Notes: generated by a model not told the origin, from the letters alone. Shown: positions 1 through 12,663, counted from the first letter of the stretch. The stretch is 64,000 nt of DNA from Bactericera cockerelli (GCA_024516035.1 CM044959.1:36731876-36795875), one strand, 5' to 3'. Translations and numbers: made by a program.

Positions 1-2539
1 CACAACCATGCTTGAGTGCACCAGTTAGGTTGGTCCGATTATTGAAATTACAGTAGTCGGCACCGTACAAGATCTTGGATGTGTGCAAACCTGCCCCCTG
101 AAGTCCGCAAAGTAAACCAAACGGACTGCAAACCAACCGGGCCGTCACCGTTACGTACAAAGTGGAGTGTGAAGAGTGGAGAATATGGTTTCTATTCATT
201 ACTGACTACTTATGTATTTATTCATAATTAAGTAGTTACGTATCTATATTTCATTTTAATGTGAATTTCCGGAGTCTTTTATCAATATATTCAACAAGAT
301 AATAATGTATTGTCCTGAGTCGTTTAATCGGAACTATTAAACCATCCCATTTCCCCATTTCCCAGCATTGGAAATAAAAAGTTCTCTACGAGATGCAAAA
401 AACAGCTCTATCTTTTCAATGAACAAGCTATCTCTGAATAGTCCATTGAAAAGTTGGCTGCTACTCCCATGATCAGCAATTGAACAAGACATTATCCCAA
501 GTATACCTCATTTTGAATAGCTCATTGAAAACTGTGCGAATGACCATGTTGGTGCCTCATCTGTCAGACGGGCGAGTGAAGGAATAGACGATGACGTGAT
601 CTGAAGAGATTTCTGCACACAAAAGAGAGAAAGATCTATCTCACAGCCATCAGGACATGTTTGTTCTCACTCCTGTCTTGTTAGACAAGAGCGTTCTAAA
701 TTTCTCGCGACTCCCCGAACAAAAGATGACATTAGAGAAAGTGATGGAGCTGACAAGATACAAGGCAGACGTGACGCCCGAGAGATATGTGAAACCAAAA
801 GTTATGATCCAGATAACACCACCCGAACACGGACATCTGACAAATATTTTGGGTTTAGACACAGTTAGACTGTGGCAGTAGAATTCCTATCTTGTTTCGA
901 ACAGTTGTTCCTTAACAGACCTAACTGTCTTATTTCAACCAGTCCCTCATTCCAAATTTTATGATAGAGTTATAAAGATATCTTTTTTCTGACACATTTG
1001 ATGCCTTATCGCAGACATATCTTGAAACAGGAGTCTTGCTGAGGAGGTCCAAGAAATTGAAAGTGAAATAACTGAAAGAGAAAACAATGAAGACGTAAAT
1101 GAACTTGATGAGCCCCAGGAGATCAAATTCTAGCACTGGCGTTGCTTGCTGGATGGAAGTACTGAAACACTCAGTTGTACAATAAGGAAATAGAACAATT
1201 GGAGAACATGAATGAAATGATTAAAATTTTGAAACTTATCAATTAATTTCAATCGTCCATATTCTCGTTCCACACAAAGTATTTCCTGAAATTTTGTACA
1301 AAAGCTTCCATCAGTATTATTTGATAACAAAATGATTTTCAGCATCTATACTATACCCATTTTCTAAAAATAATAACTTCTGCTATGATTTGGACTAGCA
1401 CTAGTAAAAGAAAGTGGCAATGAAATGGGTAATTACTCATTACAACACTAATTTCAGTCCAAAGTTTTCACACGGATCGAATAGAGTAAACTTCCAAGAT
1501 TATGGTAGATCAGATGATAGATTACCGAGGAAGATTTTGCGATTAAGCAATAAAACAAGAAAATGATGTTTTAATAGATGCATTATAATCTTTCTTGTTT
1601 GAAGAAATTAAAAACCAAGCAAACAATTAGATTCCATTTTTTAATTCAATTGTTATCGAGGATGATTCCTTGGTGAAATTGTATAAGGAGATTTCTCAAA
1701 CAATAAGTATAATGGAAGGCATTATGTTTCAGCTATTATTTTACAGTTATTGTTGGTCTTTAGGCTCTGCGGATGCGGAATTGTTCCTGGCGATCAATTT
1801 CGAACGTTTTCTTATTCACTGGATCTCTAAAGACGAAATGAATGAGAAAGTTGAAGGGATTAACATTAAGGTGTCTTCCGTCATAACTATCTTAGCTAAC
1901 GAAATTTCTACTAAAGATACAGACCTAACCTCTTTGATTCCAGAATTTTACGCAAGTGTTAGTTCATACAAGATTTAGATCGTCAATATTCATATCCAAT
2001 AAGTCCATTATTTTTGTGAGTCCAACTAGTTACTTTCGATGCCATTTCCTTCGTTTACACTTTACATGAAGTTTCGCCTTGAATATATTATTCCAGGAAT
2101 TTTTGTTTTTGGTACAAAAATTTCAAATCCTTATTTTTGATACTGTCCTCGAGAGTAGACAAAGTAAAAACATTAACCCTTAAGTCAGGACCGAAAAATG
2201 AAGTTTTTCCTAAATAGTCAATAACATAATAAAATGTTCTTCTACTTTCCTTAAAAACTAGAAGTACATAGTATGTCCTTCTACTTTCAATGTTATTGAA
2301 ATGACCAGAAGTATGGGTCGACAGAGCAAATAAAAATGAAAACTTCAGCACGTGGAAGCTCGCCATTGACCTAGCTCATAAAGAAAACTGTTGTGATCAC
2401 ATCAGATGCCTGGGTCAACGCACCTCGAGCTCAGAACAGATAAAACGGATCAGTGATGAAGTTACCTGAAGGTTGTGCACAGGTGAGGTTATGCCACGAC
2501 GATCAATCACGCCTCGGCTTTCGATACCGAGGAATCTGA
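1..2539. other. No recognisable gene; short open stretches only
   Basis: No gene, repeat family or RNA recognised. Three short open stretches on the + strand have protein-like composition but no known motif: 657-881 (74 codons from an ATG), 1026-1133 (an acidic, Glu/Asn-rich stretch without ATG, ending at TAG) and 1631-1978 (about 115 codons, no ATG at the start). They lie in different frames with stops between them, so at best they are exons or decayed remnants of one unknown gene or transposon. Chance open frames of this length are expected in AT-rich DNA, so no coding call is made. Confidence 0.3.
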
Positions 2540-2559
2540 AGATGATGATAAAAATAATC

Positions 2560-2630
2560 TTGATGATGTGATGAAGACAATGATGATGATGTGATGAAGA
2601 CAATGATGATGATGACAATGATGTAAGTGA
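2560..2630. repeat. GATGAT-rich tandem repeat
   Basis: A block of GAT trinucleotides with an imperfect tandem unit of about 26 bp (GATGATGTGATGAAGACAAT plus extra GAT units, repeated twice and then partly a third time). It is followed by AT-rich DNA with scattered TGATGA runs to about 3010. Open frames on the opposite strand here (poly-Ser/His reading) come from the simple repeat. Confidence 0.75.
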
Positions 2631-2639
2631 ATATTTTAT

Positions 2640-3545
2640 TTATATTGATTGCGACAGTAATAATTATTGCTAATCTAAATTTGAAAGGAGAATATTAAGC
2701 AGGTATGATGATGAGTATGTTGTTGATGGTGGTGATACCATCAAAAATTTCATAATAATACTCATCAAGTATTATGATGTAGCTTATGATAATATTATAT
2801 TTTTTGATGATAATATGATAACAACAATAGTGTAGACCTGCAGACGATGAAAGTCAGGCATCATCTTGATTAAAATTATATTGAGGATGATTTTGACTAT
2901 GAAATGATTATCATACGAAACTTTCGTTTCAATGTTGGTGATAATGACAGTATCTGTGATTACTGATATTATTAAAGTGGATATGAGTATTTTTATGATG
3001 GTGATCAGGTTGACATTCAACAACACCTGGAAATTATAGACTTTGTTTTATTCGGATTATTTTTCTAGTAATTTTTTAATGCTTTAATTCTTTGCCTATT
3101 AAGAGTGTAATATGTTTTGTATTTTTTTAAGTGCTTCTCGAAGTTGTAAAACCCATTGTATACTCAACTATTTTCTTCTTGTCAAGATTTTTTTTTTTTT
3201 TTTTGTACCACACAGGCAAAAAAAAAGACGTGAAAAATTGAAATAGGGCAGTAAACTGTGCATAAAATACCACAGTAGTACTCTTTTACACAGTAGTACA
3301 GACAATAATATCCTGTCTCTAGATAAGAAAGAGAGTGTGATAATTTTCAGTGGGCGTCTCTATGAAGCATTCATTCTATTGCGAGTCAATAAATATGCTG
3401 ACATCCGAGAGGAAATCAGCAGCCTGAGAGTTGCATAATCAGCAATTACCACTCTGCATATTATTTGCACATTGTATCCTACGAGTATCGTTAAGAAAAT
3501 TATACATCATGTATGAGTATGTATAATAATTGTTATCCATGTACG
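2640..3545. other. AT-rich DNA, no gene seen
   Basis: AT-rich sequence with scattered ATGATGA runs and a poly-T tract near 3188-3204. No coding, RNA or mobile-element signature recognised. Confidence 0.4.
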
Positions 3546-3960
3546 TAATGGTAAGTTGTGTACTTGTGTTGCATAGTTGTTGATGGCGATTTTAGTGTTG
3601 TTGGTGATGTTGTTATTTTTGTTGTTGATGATGATATTGGAATGATTTTGATATTGTTGTTTTTCTTCGCATGAGTAGTATGTACGCTAAATTCTGTATT
3701 TGTGCATTTCCTACTTGTGTTAGTGTTGATGACAATGTTTCTGTGAGTGATGATGTTGCTGATCTTATTATTCTTATTATTTGTATGGTACGTTGTGTGT
3801 ACTTGCTTTGACGATGATCCTGATGTCGATGACTAAATGGATGATAATGATTATTATAATTTTGTTGGTGTTCTCTCTTCGTGTTCCCATGCTTAGTTGT
3901 ATTAATAGTGTTGCTGCTAATGTTTTTGGTGTTGTTGGCTTCTTTATCTTCTTCATGTCC
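3546..3960. repeat. GT/GTT-rich low-complexity tract
   Basis: The + strand is strongly enriched for T and G in short runs (TTGTTG, GATGATG, GTGTTG) for about 400 bp, with few A or C. The strand asymmetry leaves open frames on both strands (for example 3613-4032 minus). These are compositional, with Asn/His/Gln/Ser-rich readings. Probably a degenerate microsatellite. Confidence 0.6.
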
Positions 3961-5055
3961 GTCCAAGAGAAGTGAGTGGGAGTTTAAGTGGAGTAAGTGG
4001 AATAATAGTCTAGGCGAAACCGAACTAGACAAATTGCATGCAGAGGAAGTGACGTGGTCGGTTTTTAATAGAAATTACTCCGGAGAACTTTCTTTCTTCT
4101 AGACCAGATGATGTATTGTTTGGTCTGGCGATGATTTCAAGTAGTTGCAAGTGGTGATTTTATTTATTTAAATAATTATAGAGAGGTTCTTCACACTTCT
4201 TACCGAGTAATCCATTTGCCTTTGTATTTAATCCTAGCCGATAATCCGTATTTTGTCTGTTGTTACCGAAATAAAATTAAATGCAACAGATAAATCATGC
4301 CTGTTGGGGCTTTTGGTATTAATGTTATGTCCTAGTTTGAAATAAATATTTATTGTGATACCATATTTGGACATTTTCGTTGGATATAAGCATTTGGTAA
4401 CACTGCTGTTCCAAATAGAGAAAAGATCTTTCCTAACGAGAAGTTGCGAGAACTCTATGGAAATTTGTATAGGTCTTCACGAACGGCAGTATCTAGGAAA
4501 TTTTAATTACTTTTTACGAAACAAATCACACAAAACGTCCACGTTTTAATTTCCTTGAGCGACAGGCGTGTTAAAAGTTCCGTCAAGTATCTATTCTTGA
4601 TCCAACTTTAATTTTATTCAAATGGATTATAATATTTTATAATCCATTCGATTATAACATTTTTCTCCCTTCATTCCTTTCGTTCTACAAATTGCATAAT
4701 TGTGACTATTTCTTTCATGCTAGACGAATTGAAACCAAGGAACTTACGATTGTGTAAGCTCCCCGTCAGAGAATCATCAAAACAAGCGTACTACTTGAGC
4801 TATTGGTGAAACCTTCATGATACTCTCAATAGTTTTTTATGATACTCAAATAGGTCGCTGCACTGAATATTGAAACTTGAGTTTATATCTTCATGTCACG
4901 CCCTTTTAAACTAGTGCAGAAAAATGTAGTTCAGCTCAGCAACGATGTTCAACGATTAGCAACCTCGCTTTTCTTGTTTTGCAATCAAGTTATTGTTTAT
5001 ATAATAACTAATAAGATAATTAGACCACCATAACAGGATGAGGGTTATTCTTGTA
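3961..5055. other. Unassigned DNA with one short palindrome
   Basis: No gene recognised. The only notable structure is a perfect 12-bp inverted repeat with a 4-nt loop (TATT) at 4621-4648, starting AATGGATTATAA. It could be a chance AT-rich palindrome or the core of a small MITE. No flanking duplication was found. Confidence 0.4.
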
Positions 5056-5057
5056 TA

Positions 5058-5452
5058 CAGGGTGTCCCGTATACAGATGCAAATATTTTAAGGGTAGGTT
5101 CAGCCCACCGTGGACTATCATATGAGCCAAACTTGCAGTGGGGCATTTTGCTTCGTTAAAGAGTTATGGCCAAATCCCTGTTTTTCCCACAGGTCTAGAG
5201 GTCACTTGGATCGATGCACGTTTTTAAAGAAATGATAGCCAGTAAGTAATTTTTGACTTCATGTATGGATAGTCATGCATATTTCCCTTGAAATGCAGTT
5301 GGTTGCATAAAAAAATATTGAAAGACCACAGAGATATTTAATCATAAGTTCAATACTTTTCTAAAATTTGATTTTTCCCTGTTTTCCCTTTCGTGAATTT
5401 AGAGTACTTCTACAATTGCAATTCTGCGTATCACTAGTTAAAAAAATACCCT
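5058..5452 (+). repeat. Left inverted arm of foldback element 1
   Basis: Near-perfect reverse complement of 6502-6896. The pairing extends inward to a run of A and TACCCT at 5447-5452, where the similarity stops. Confidence 0.9.
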
Positions 5453-6082
5453 ACTATGTTTAGTTTTATAAAAAAGAAAGCTCCTTTATATTACTTTAAA
5501 GATCATGGAACGCAGTACACACAAAGCTCAAAAAACACTTCTGAATCATGATGGAAAATTCAAAGTTGGCTGAATTTTAACAGAATTGGCGCGTAATTTG
5601 AGGTATAAATACACTGCTCTGGCATGTTTAACAGAGGGAAATTGATCATTCACAGTGGTCGGTCGGTGTGAACTTTTATGTGAATGGGATTACGGAATCA
5701 CAGGGTTATCATGAGGAAAAATGAGAGAAGCTGCAACGAAAGCAGCAACCAGTGGTGTAATTATGGACAAAAAATACACATAAAGAAAGACTCTGCGCTA
5801 ACAACAAAAATTGTGATTTAATTTTTAGAAATAAAATTAAAAATATCATTTTTGTGTTTATCACAATCATGATATCAAAAACATAACAAATAGTGCCGAA
5901 AATTAACCTTGGGTAAAACTCGAACATCCAACCTTAAGGTTACTATTATTATTAATACTTTATTTTTATTTTATAAACAATTGGACCAAGCTTTATTTAC
6001 ATTTTTTTTTTACAATGAACATGGTAACAATTTGTGAAATAAATATAAACAAAGACTGATCAAGGGTGGTGATACAGTGATA

Positions 6083-6116
6083 CATGTTTGTAGTTTATTG
6101 ATAAACTACAAACATG
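6083..6116. repeat. Perfect hairpin inside foldback element 1
   Basis: A 15-bp perfect stem (CATGTTTGTAGTTTA at 6083-6097, complement at 6102-6116) with the 4-nt loop TTGA lies in the non-palindromic centre of the element. It may be a small insertion or a secondary-structure hotspot. No function is claimed. Confidence 0.85.
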
Positions 6117-6501
6117 ATACATTCTGCAACACAGGACATGAAATGAAAAGAACCCAAAAGAATATGTAGCGAACCAAGGGCGAGGTTTAAAGCTTGTGGC
6201 TTTCTCTTCCACCGAACAAATTGATCGCCTTGTTATTTTAACAGAACTATTAGATTTGATTGATATAGTTGGTTAATAGAACTAATTGTACTCAGAAAAT
6301 TTTCATTTATAACTTGCAGTTGGCACAAAAATAGTCACACAGACCGCTTCAGGCATCGAGTGTTCTTCAAAATGCAATAGCGCCCAGATTCAAAATTTGA
6401 AAGATGTGTTTCTCTCCTTCTGGTACCGTTTGATAAGGCGTATCTCATTCGTTCCTTCACGCGTCTGAAAGAACTTTGTATTTATTGAAACAAAATAACA
6501 A

Positions 6502-6896
6502 AGGGTATTTTTTTACCTAGTGATACGCAGAATTGCAATTGTAGAAGTACTCTAAATTCACGAAAGGGAAAACAGGGAAAAATCAAATTGTAGAAAATTA
6601 TTGAACTTATGATTAAATATCTCTCTGGTCTTTCAATATTTTTTCATGCAACCAACTGCATTTCAAGGGAAATATGCATGACTATCCATACATGAAGTCA
6701 AAAATTACTTACTGGCTACCATTTCTTTAAAAACGTGCATCGATCTAAGTGACCTCTAGACATGTGGGAAAAACAGGGATTTGGCCATAACTCTTTAACG
6801 AAGCAAAATGCCCCACTGCAAGTTTGGCTCATATGATAGTTCACGGTGGGCTGAACCTACCCTCAAAATATTTGCATCTGTATACGGGACACCCTG
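6502..6896 (-). repeat. Right inverted arm of foldback element 1
   Basis: Reverse complement of 5058-5452 with scattered substitutions, ending GGGACACCCTG before the right TA. Confidence 0.9.
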
Positions 6897-6898
6897 TA

Positions 6899-8090
6899 TA
6901 CTGCGGGGCCGGATTTTCACAGAACCATTATTTTAGAACAGCTTGTAACATTGTAAAATAATCATATTAGCACATTGCAGTTCGGGCAATAGAAAATTTA
7001 GAAAATCCCCTGCTCTGAAGGTTTTTGGAATATAATATTAAATATATACTTACGATCCCTGAACCATCAGTATAAAGTATAATCAATATAAGCAGAAAAT
7101 GATAGACCACCATCGTTTGAAGACTATGAAATATTTGTTTTAGTCTGTTTCTACTTACACCCGAGCAGAAAATACCATCTGCATCAATCTTGAAAATCCA
7201 AAGTCTTTATTTTACTAATTTTATACCTCTAGACCAGGTAAATAACCAATCAGAGTGCGTTGTGTGACGGTTGAAATGGAGATTCGGGAGTTTGAGAGTG
7301 GAGAGTGTTTCTGGAATGGGGCAATGCTATGTATGTATGTCTCCTGCCCCACCGCACCTGCCACCTGTAATGAAGAAGACCTAGGAACTTCTGCTGCTAT
7401 TGTAGTATCTGATTATTGAAACATTTGATGGATTTTCACAGCATCGGACTCGGAAACTAATGTAAATAAGTAGTTACGATCATTACCATCTTGTCTAGCT
7501 TGATTTAATATTAAGACCCTTGGCAAAGTTCAGGGAAACAGTCAGTAGATATATCTCATGCACCAAATGACCATGGGAGTAAGTAAGAATTTATTGTTGC
7601 AATCCACTCCCGTTGCGTGTTGCGTGCTACTGTCAAAAAAGCTACCGATTTCATTCCAAGTGGACGCGATCACTCATTTCAGTAAGTGTATGTGACCTGA
7701 TTCCTTGATTAGGAATTATAAATCTAATTGACGAAGCTGTGCAACTTTCCAAACCAGCCGCCTACGCCGCTTCATAGGTAATCTGAACTTCTCCTAAGAA
7801 ATGGAACCCGTCACAATGCCCATGCTGCTGGTGGATAAATAAGTTATGCTCATACTAACTTTTGATTCAATTATTATTTCGTGTGCTGATGCATTCGATG
7901 GCCTAAACTTGATTATAATTATTTAAATTAAAATAATTAGGATCGCCGAATTAAAAAAAAAAAAAAGAATAGAATAAGTCTGTATAAAATTCAGTATTCG
8001 TTGTGGTTGTTGTTGATAATGGTTATCATTAACTAATTTTTATTTGATCTTACTAGTAATGCCTTTAATGTATTCTATTCATACATACAA
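6899..8090. other. Unassigned DNA between two transposons
   Basis: No gene, RNA or repeat recognised. It contains a poly-A run near 7950-7965. Confidence 0.4.
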
Positions 8091-8098
8091 TTGGTAAC

Positions 8099-9294
8099 CA
8101 TGCCGGATTAGCTGCGCGGGCCCTTGGCAATTTCAAGGCGCGGGCCCCAAAATGTACTGAGTTTATCTAAATACTATTTTGACCTTGAAATCGTAGCAAA
8201 GTGTCATGAGCCCACCAAATTAGTATCCAAAACGACGGTTTATAACACCAAAGGCAACATTTTTCGAATAATAGTAGAAATATCTAAATATGTATTATGA
8301 AAAGAATATGTAGAGAAATGTTTCATAGGTAAGATTGTGTAAAATAGTAATCATCGATTACTTGAAGATTTTATCGCTAGTATTAAATGCTAATTTTTTT
8401 AGGTAACTTTCCAAATTAATTCCAACAATCAAAAGGCACTTTTAAAATGCCAAAGATTTGTTTCTTCTTTAATGGTACTAGAATCTGTTCTTGAAAACAA
8501 TCCAAACCATCAAGATAAGTAAATTTGCGGTAGCGGCAGGCGAAATTTTTTCAAAGTTATGGGGTAAAGTACTCGGAAATAACAAAAAAGAGATCTTTGA
8601 AATTCATAAAAGTCGGCGAGGGGCGGGTTGAATGAGATCATTGGTTAAGATGTCCTAAAGCGATCAAAAGTTTGATGAGAGAAGATTACCTAAGGCGATA
8701 ATGTACGTTTTGTCAATATTATTTATTCTTTTCAATACGAGTAATTATATTATATAAAGCCGCAGGTAATAGGTATCTAATAATCTACTATTTTCCTTCA
8801 TTATTGGTCATTTTAAGGGGGTCCCGTGGTTTTTCTTTTAACATTTTGCTTAACTTTCTGGATTTTATTTAATATAAAATCCAGAAAACCGAGTTAAAGG
8901 TCATTCAAACACTTATAATTTATGTAAGCTCCGAAAGGCGGGCCCCCAAAATCGCGGGGAATCTTGGCATTACTAACAATCTGACATATTGGTAGGTAAT
9001 CCGCTAATTTCTATGGAGTTGATCATTGTTTATTCAAGGAAAAGATAATAATAGGGAGCCCCGGCTTTTCTTCATAATGTACTTGTGAATGTGTTTTTTT
9101 CACTTAATTAATTTCTTCTCTTCTTTTATTTCATTATTAAATGTACCTATGTAAGCTTTTAAAAAATCCATAATCCTAGTGTAAGCTTTTAAAAAACTCA
9201 TAATATCTAATATTAAAACAGCTCAAGCGGGGGCCCCCTAAAGCGCGGGGCCCTTGGATCATGCCAAATCCGCCATATGGGTAATCCGGCACTG
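8099..9294. mobile_element. hAT-like non-autonomous transposon (TGCCGGATTA ends)
   Basis: Ends are CATGCCGGATTAGC on the left and, read inward from the right, CAGTGCCGGATTACCC. They are flanked by an 8-bp near-duplication, TTGGTAAC (8091-8098) and ATGGTAAC (9295-9302). An 8-bp target site and CAGTGCCGG-type termini fit the hAT superfamily. The left end seems to have lost two bases of the terminus. GC-rich subterminal blocks around GCGGGCCCC occur at about 8116-8150, 8936-8960 and 9228-9255. The middle block plus following sequence resembles a second, internal copy of the 3' end. No transposase reading frame is visible over 1.2 kb, so this is a deletion derivative. Confidence 0.72.
8855..8887. 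repeat. Perfect 14-bp hairpin within the hAT-like element
   Basis: TTTCTGGATTTTAT at 8855-8868 pairs with 8874-8887 across a 5-nt loop. It lies inside the non-coding interior of the hAT-like element. Confidence 0.8.
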
Positions 9295-9302
9295 ATGGTA
9301 AC

Positions 9303-10268
9303 CTAAATCAACAGAAGGAAGAAGTTAATCAATGCCGACCTGAAGAAGGTAAAAAACCTGAAAAAATTACTCAAAACGTTTTAGTCTTAGAATTTTACCT
9401 GAAATGATTCTGAAAATTTCTATAAAAAGACTTGGACCCTTGTATTTATGTTTATGGAAAGTTAAAAAAAAAATCCGTTATGCGCAGAACAACACTATAA
9501 TATGTTCAAATCCACGAGTGCCAAAAGAGGGCGTTTGAGGCCTTACGCCTCACCGTTCTTGCAGGTCACCCCTGAATTATGGACTTAAACCCAATCGTTT
9601 TTTTTTTTTTTTTTCATCTTTTAATGTTTTCGTATATTTTATTTTATTTTATTATTACAGATAATATATTTCTGCCATTTGCAATCCAGAGGGCAAAGTA
9701 CTCAGAATACTTGAGCAATTTCCTCTCTGGATCCAAATGCAGTCTCTCATGAGCTTTGCAGTCGCCACCAGAGAGAACACACACAGGCCGTCCATCTGGT
9801 GGACTTTGTGGTTTACTGTCGGGGGTCCCTCTCTATTGTGGCCATCCTGGCTTCATGCTTCATTAGCTCCAGCGTACGGACTACTGGTGTGTAATTAATT
9901 CATCCTCCAGCCCGGGGCTGTGTAGTCTATGTGCACACTGCACAGTAATTTACATGCTCATGAAGATGTGCAGGGAATTTATGGTGTAACTAGGTCTGTG
10001 GTATTCATGTTTCTTCTCCATCATCAAAATTACTATCAATATTATCATCATCTCGTTCTTTTTCTTTATAATCAACTTATTATTATTATTCGTCTTTTTT
10101 CTAACTTTTTATACTCTAGGTAGGTATACGTATTAACATATTTCGATATTTTGAAACATATGGAAGAGGTTCTTTTTACCATGCATCGTTATATCAGTTA
10201 GAGTAATGAACATGTTTTTCATACCATGTCATAGTTATAGTTATCATACTCGTGTATGTTTGTATTTA
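9303..10268. other. Unassigned DNA with a poly-T tract
   Basis: No gene recognised. A T-run at about 9598-9614 could be the minus-strand tail of an old retroposon, but no body could be assigned. A short open frame at 9929-10123 (+) has no coding features. Confidence 0.35.
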
Positions 10269-10270
10269 TA

Positions 10271-11114
10271 CAGGGTGGGGCAAAAGTCTGGAAACCCCTG
10301 AATAACTTTCGAATGGCTTCTTCGGTAAAATTAAAATTTTGTAAGGTAAACCGGGCTAATAAGACTTCCTTTAGAGTGGGTCGATTTTTGTTACGGCCCC
10401 CATGTCGGGGCGAGGAGGGCAACTTCATTTTTTTAAACACGAACCCACACCTTGCGATACATTTTTGGAAAGGTCTTTAAATAAGAAATTCATTGGTGCA
10501 AATTTTATTTTTTAAACATTAACTATTTGCAAAATGGCGCCCAACTTGTGTATGCAGTAAAGTCTGGAAATCCCTGATATCTTTTGAAAGGGCTTTTCAG
10601 TAACTTTAAAATTGTGCACGGTAAGTCGGAGTAATTAGACCTTTCCAAAAATGTAACGCAAGGTGGTGTTTCGTATTTTAAAAATAATGAAGTTGGCCTC
10701 CCTGGCCCGACATGGGTGCCGAAAAAAATCGGTTTCCATTCTAATAAAAGGTCTCATTACCAAGGATTACGGTAGACAATTTTAAATTTACTGAGAAAGT
10801 CCTTTCAAAAGATATTCAGGGGTTTCCAGACTTTACTGCAAACACAAAGTTTGACGCCCTTTGCAAACAGTTAATATTAAAAAAATAAAATTTACACCAA
10901 TGTATTTCTTATTTAAAGACTTTTCAAAAATGTATCGCAAGTGGGGGTTCGTATTTAAAAAAATGATAGTGGCCCCCTGGCCCCAACATGGGGGCCGGTA
11001 ACAAAAATCGACCCACTCTAAAAGAAGGTCTTATTAGCCGGTTTACCGTACAAATTTAATTTTACCGAGAAGCCATTCGAAGTTATTCAGGGTTTCCAGA
11101 CTTTTGCCCACCCG
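10271..11114. mobile_element. Foldback DNA transposon 2 with nested repeat modules
   Basis: An 844-bp element starts CAGGGTGGGGCAAAAGTCTGG and ends with the complementary CCAGACTTTTGCCCACCCG. It is flanked by TA at 10269-10270 and 11115-11116. The two halves are inverted copies. Inside each half, the terminal module (AAAGTCTGGAAA followed by CCTGA) recurs as a shorter, diverged second copy: inner left from about 10558, inner right ending near 10850. The centre (about 10640-10750) repeats a module also found in the arms. It is therefore a palindrome of direct repeats. No transposase is encoded, and open frames inside it are arm-derived and not conserved between arms. Confidence 0.88.
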
Positions 11115-11263
11115 TATATATACTTGTATCTGCACTGTACATGTGATTTATTTATACAAATTATACATATTTATTAACAAAGATGTGAGTATGTGTGCTG
11201 ATCGATGGACGGTTGCTTCTTAGTATAGGACATGTTCCAGGTTTCATAGTATACCGACATTAT

Positions 11264-11342
11264 TGACCTCAGAGCTTGATCGATAAGGCGGCGGATGTTT
11301 CATCTGGAGGTCATTGGTTCGAGTTCCAAGTGCGGTAAATTT
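11264..11342 (+). mobile_element. tRNA-headed SINE fragment, family B
   Basis: Begins GACCTCAGAGCTTGATCGA, has a GATAAGGCGGCGGA segment and a B-box-like GGTTCGAGTTCC, then GGTAAATTT. The same order recurs at about 14862-14940, 17050-17120, 36849-36929, 55171-55250 and 55674-55745. It resembles a tRNA D-arm and T-arm (polymerase III A and B boxes) but cannot fold into an intact tRNA. Only the head is present. Confidence 0.65.
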
Positions 11343-11787
11343 ATTTGTTAGACAAGTTTCAGTCATTGTGAATCACACAAATGTATGCAATCTGGATCTG
11401 GAGTATTTCCGTTAGATTTCCTGAAATCTTTGTTGACTTGAAAGTTTCTTTCTATTTAAGTGAATAGATATTTATATCAATTTCTTTATTTTAAAGAAAA
11501 AGATTTCGAGAGATAAGGAAAGTCGTGTAAACGTTCACACCAAGTGATTGCAGGTATTCTTTTTTCCTCAATTATTTTCAAACGCACCAATCTTGATTCA
11601 ATTAAACCCAAGTTCATTTCATTTGCTATGCCAAATGTTGCCTCAGTTGACCACCCTTGACATTCAACTGACCCGGGGTTCGCAGCCACACACCGGCCGC
11701 AAATTTGCATACATAAATTTGCACTGCAACTATTTTTCAAGGTCGGAAATAATTCACTTCGGAAATCGATACTACCCTTAGGGAGTT

Positions 11788-12066
11788 GTCTCGTTTTCTC
11801 TCTCACTCTTCATTTCTCTCCTGTTATTCTCTATCTCTCTCTTTCTTTCATGTCTATTCCATCTTTATCTATCTCTCTCTTTTTCTCTCCATTCTTCTCT
11901 TTTCTCTCTCCCGCCCTCTCTTTCTCCCCACCATCCCTTTAACCTTCTCTATTCTCCCTCCTTATCTCTCTCTTTTTCTCCACCTCTCACTCTCTCTGCT
12001 ACCTCCTCTCTCTCTCTCCTTCTCTTTTTCTTTGATATTTATCTCTCTCTTTCTATCCCTCTGTCC
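11788..12066. repeat. Pyrimidine-rich (CT)n low-complexity tract
   Basis: About 280 bp of almost uninterrupted C and T, made of imperfect TCTCTC and TTTCTC units. The 123-codon open frame across it (11786-12157, Ser/Leu/Phe-rich reading) is a composition artefact. Such homopyrimidine tracts can form triplex DNA. No function is inferred. Confidence 0.85.
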
Positions 12067-12663
12067 ATTCAACTATCTTCATCATTGTCATCACTACCAT
12101 CATATCCAAGCCATGACTCACCCTCATGTCATCATCGCCCATATTAGTACCCGGTAATGACTGATGACATTTTCTACTCGGTTTATGTCATCCATACCAA
12201 TGTCATCAGTTGAGTACAAGTTCATGGACTAAGAGCACACCGGTGTCAATATGTTGATGGATCCAGTCAACATTTCTAATGAGGTGATTATGACCATATA
12301 GGGCGGTCAGTTGGTCACACTGAAGGAAGAACATGAACATTAATAGACAATATTCCACATACTTGTACATACATAATTAGGTATCTTCATACTATGCTCA
12401 ACGCCTCACTCTTATGCACATAAGTAATGCATAATATTGCACATAAAATACATCATTGTGTATCTATATTTTTTATATGCACCAACAGAAGTGTATTGTT
12501 TTTATTGTGACTTTGCTGATTTTCTTATTTTTTGCAATATTCAGAAACATGACTAATAGGAGAGTATCAATATGTTTAATTGATTTTTATATATATAAAA
12601 AAATTGATGGTAAATTACAGATGTATGTATATTAAGAGTTTTTCTTTTATTTCGTATTTTTGT

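Larger units (their letters stand above)
5058..6896. mobile_element. Foldback DNA transposon 1 (CAGGGTGTCCCG ends, TA target site)
   Basis: A 1839-bp element begins CAGGGTGTCCCGTATAC and ends with its exact reverse complement. Each end is flanked by the dinucleotide TA (5056-5057 and 6897-6898), the target duplication of Tc1/mariner-superfamily transposons. The inverted arms are about 395 bp each (5058-5452 and 6502-6896) and differ by only a few bases and small indels. The ~1.05-kb centre is AT-rich and holds no transposase motif I can recognise, so the element is probably non-autonomous. A transcript crossing it would fold into a ~390-bp double-stranded hairpin. The superfamily call rests on the TA duplication alone. 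Confidence 0.9.

Noticed and set aside
11786..12157. 123-codon Ser/Leu/Phe-rich frame resembling a membrane protein
   Set aside because: Low-complexity pyrimidine tract with no reason to be coding.
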